Source: an uncultured Holophagaceae bacterium | GTDB taxonomy: Bacteria > Acidobacteriota > Holophagae > Holophagales > Holophagaceae | Length of the DNA stretch: 23,312 nt | NCBI GenBank assembly: GCA_903919165.1 | Contig: CAIXHJ010000020.1 | Span: 1 to 23,312 of the forward strand | Direction of reading: 5' to 3' | In this document: in pieces, positions 22,508 through 23,312 of the stretch | Layout of the letters: every line of letters begins with the position of its first letter | How positions within the stretch are numbered: the stretch's first letter is position 1 | Made by a program: the position numbers and the translations under genes | The notes under the pieces: generated by a model | What the model was told of the DNA's origin: nothing | Database searches by the model: none | What the model saw: the letters and a program-made list of their open reading frames with translations, nothing else

Positions 22508-23112
22508 GCCACGCGAATCTGTAGGACGAATTTTTGGATGCCCGCCATCAGCATCTCGATGGCAATGGCCGTCAAGACCAGACCCATGAGCCGCTCGAAG
22601 GCCATGGTGACCTGCTCCCCCAGAAAATCCGCGATCTTCTCAGCGAACCCGAGGACCACGGCGGAAATCGCCATGGCCACAGAGAGGGCGCCCAGCCATT
22701 CCCACACGCGGTGAGGCTCCCGGCTCACCAGCAGAAGCACGGTGGCGATGGCCGAAGGACCGGCGATGAAGGGGATCGCCAGGGGCACCAGAAAGGGCTC
22801 TCCCTGGATAGGGTGGGCAACCCGGCCCTCTGGATGGGGGAAGACCATCTTTAGTGCGATGAGGAAGAGGATGACCCCGCCGGCGATGCCCAGCGAAGTG
22901 TCCGTGAGGTGCATTATCATCAGCACCCGCTGCCCGAAGAGCGCGAAGAAGACCAGGATCCCGAAGGCGAACAGGACTTCGCGGACGATGATTCGCTGCC
23001 GCCGGGCTGGATCCACCTGGCGCAGAATCCCAATGAAGATCGGGATGTTGCCCAGGGGATCCGTGACCAGGACCAGGAGCACGATGGCGGAGATGAAGGT
23101 GGAGGAGTCCAT
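22504..23112 (-). CDS. MarC-family integral membrane protein
   Basis: The protein has 202 residues with about six transmembrane helices. The start FISAIVLLVLVTDPLGNIPIFIGIL and the central PLAIPFIAGPSAIATVLLLVS are signatures of the MarC/YhgN (NAAT) family of the inner membrane. The function of most members is unproven; the family was once linked wrongly to multiple antibiotic resistance. No Shine-Dalgarno is visible. The ATG lies 5 nt after the TAG of the upstream minus-strand gene, so translation is probably coupled. It ends in a 4-bp overlap with the convergent DUF4442 gene. Confidence 0.92.
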   Translation of the reverse strand: MDSSTFISAIVLLVLVTDPLGNIPIFIGILRQVDPARRQRIIVREVLFAFGILVFFALFGQRVLMIMHLTDTSLGIAGGVILFLIALKMVFPHPEGRVAHPIQGEPFLVPLAIPFIAGPSAIATVLLLVSREPHRVWEWLGALSVAMAISAVVLGFAEKIADFLGEQVTMAFERLMGLVLTAIAIEMLMAGIQKFVLQIRVA

Positions 23113-23117
23113 CGGGG

Positions 23118-23312
23118 CTATTTGAGGTCGAGCTCGAAGGGCATCCGGGCGTAGACTCCCTGCGGATCATTCAGGGCCGACAAGTGCTCAAGCTGCAATC
23201 GGACGGCTTCGGCCAGGGCGTCCACTGGTCCTGACCTTGCCAGCTTCCGCGGCTTGCCCTGGCCAAGGTTCGGAAGCAGTTCCTTGAACATGTCGGGTTC
23301 ATGTTCGGGGCC
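23118..23312 (-). CDS. C-terminal end of an unrecognised protein (partial)
   Basis: An open minus-strand frame enters from the right edge and ends in TAG at 23118. It encodes 64 residues ending LEHLSALNDPQGVYARMPFELDLK. Codon use is like the neighbours, and the helical, charged composition looks like real protein. I do not recognise the family. The 5-nt gap to the MarC-like start suggests an operon. The rest of the gene lies outside the window. Confidence 0.7.
   Translation of the reverse strand, partial: GPEHEPDMFKELLPNLGQGKPRKLARSGPVDALAEAVRLQLEHLSALNDPQGVYARMPFELDLK

Overview
This is a GC-rich (roughly 60-65 percent by eye) chromosomal window from a Gram-negative bacterium. It carries LPS-type glycosyltransferase and exported-protein genes and about 50 predicted c-type haem sites in three proteins. 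The cytochrome load, a tetrahaem protein resembling the small tetrahaem cytochrome / flavocytochrome c3 N-terminal domain, and the housekeeping gene order suggest a dissimilatory metal reducer. Holophagae/Acidobacteriota (Geothrix-like) is my best guess, but this rests on gene content, not on a marker comparison. I see no insertion sequences, integrase, CRISPR array, tRNA or rRNA.

Region 1 (1-7308) is an electron-transfer island. It starts with the 3' part of a membrane-fused spermidine-synthase-like gene. A membrane-anchored tetrahaem cytochrome (1290-2096, +) follows. Convergent to it is a minus-strand pair: a giant secreted cytochrome with 42 CXXCH motifs (2647-5694) and a small NrfJ-like lipoprotein (2163-2570). 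Next are an orphan PstS-like periplasmic binding protein (5831-6829, -) and a divergent small tetrahaem cytochrome (6949-7308, +). A plausible picture is an inner-membrane anchored cytochrome, a small periplasmic shuttle and a very long haem wire. No outer-membrane porin lies in the window to complete a conduit.

Region 2 (7319-10563) holds envelope genes: a family 9 glycosyltransferase, a membrane-anchored hexapeptide-repeat acyltransferase and a secreted helical protein of unknown role. Two intergenic stretches here are rich in hairpins.

Region 3 (10598-15767) holds rnr (RNase R) overlapping ruvC by 4 bp. After these comes a 66-codon hypothetical gene with a strong intrinsic terminator and an unusual helically phased set of dyad operators in its leader. 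A minus-strand NAD-type malic enzyme with its own terminator ends the region.

Region 4 (15877-22507) has a DUF255/YyaL-type thioredoxin-fold protein divergent from ffh, with a 37-bp near-perfect palindrome spanning the former's promoter and start codon. The ribosome/SRP cluster then runs ffh, a TPR-like protein, rpsP, khpA, rimM and a DUF4442 hotdog-fold protein. The trmD and rplS genes that usually follow rimM are absent here.

Region 5 (22504-23312, -) has a MarC-family membrane protein placed 5 nt after the 3' end of an unrecognised gene cut by the window edge.
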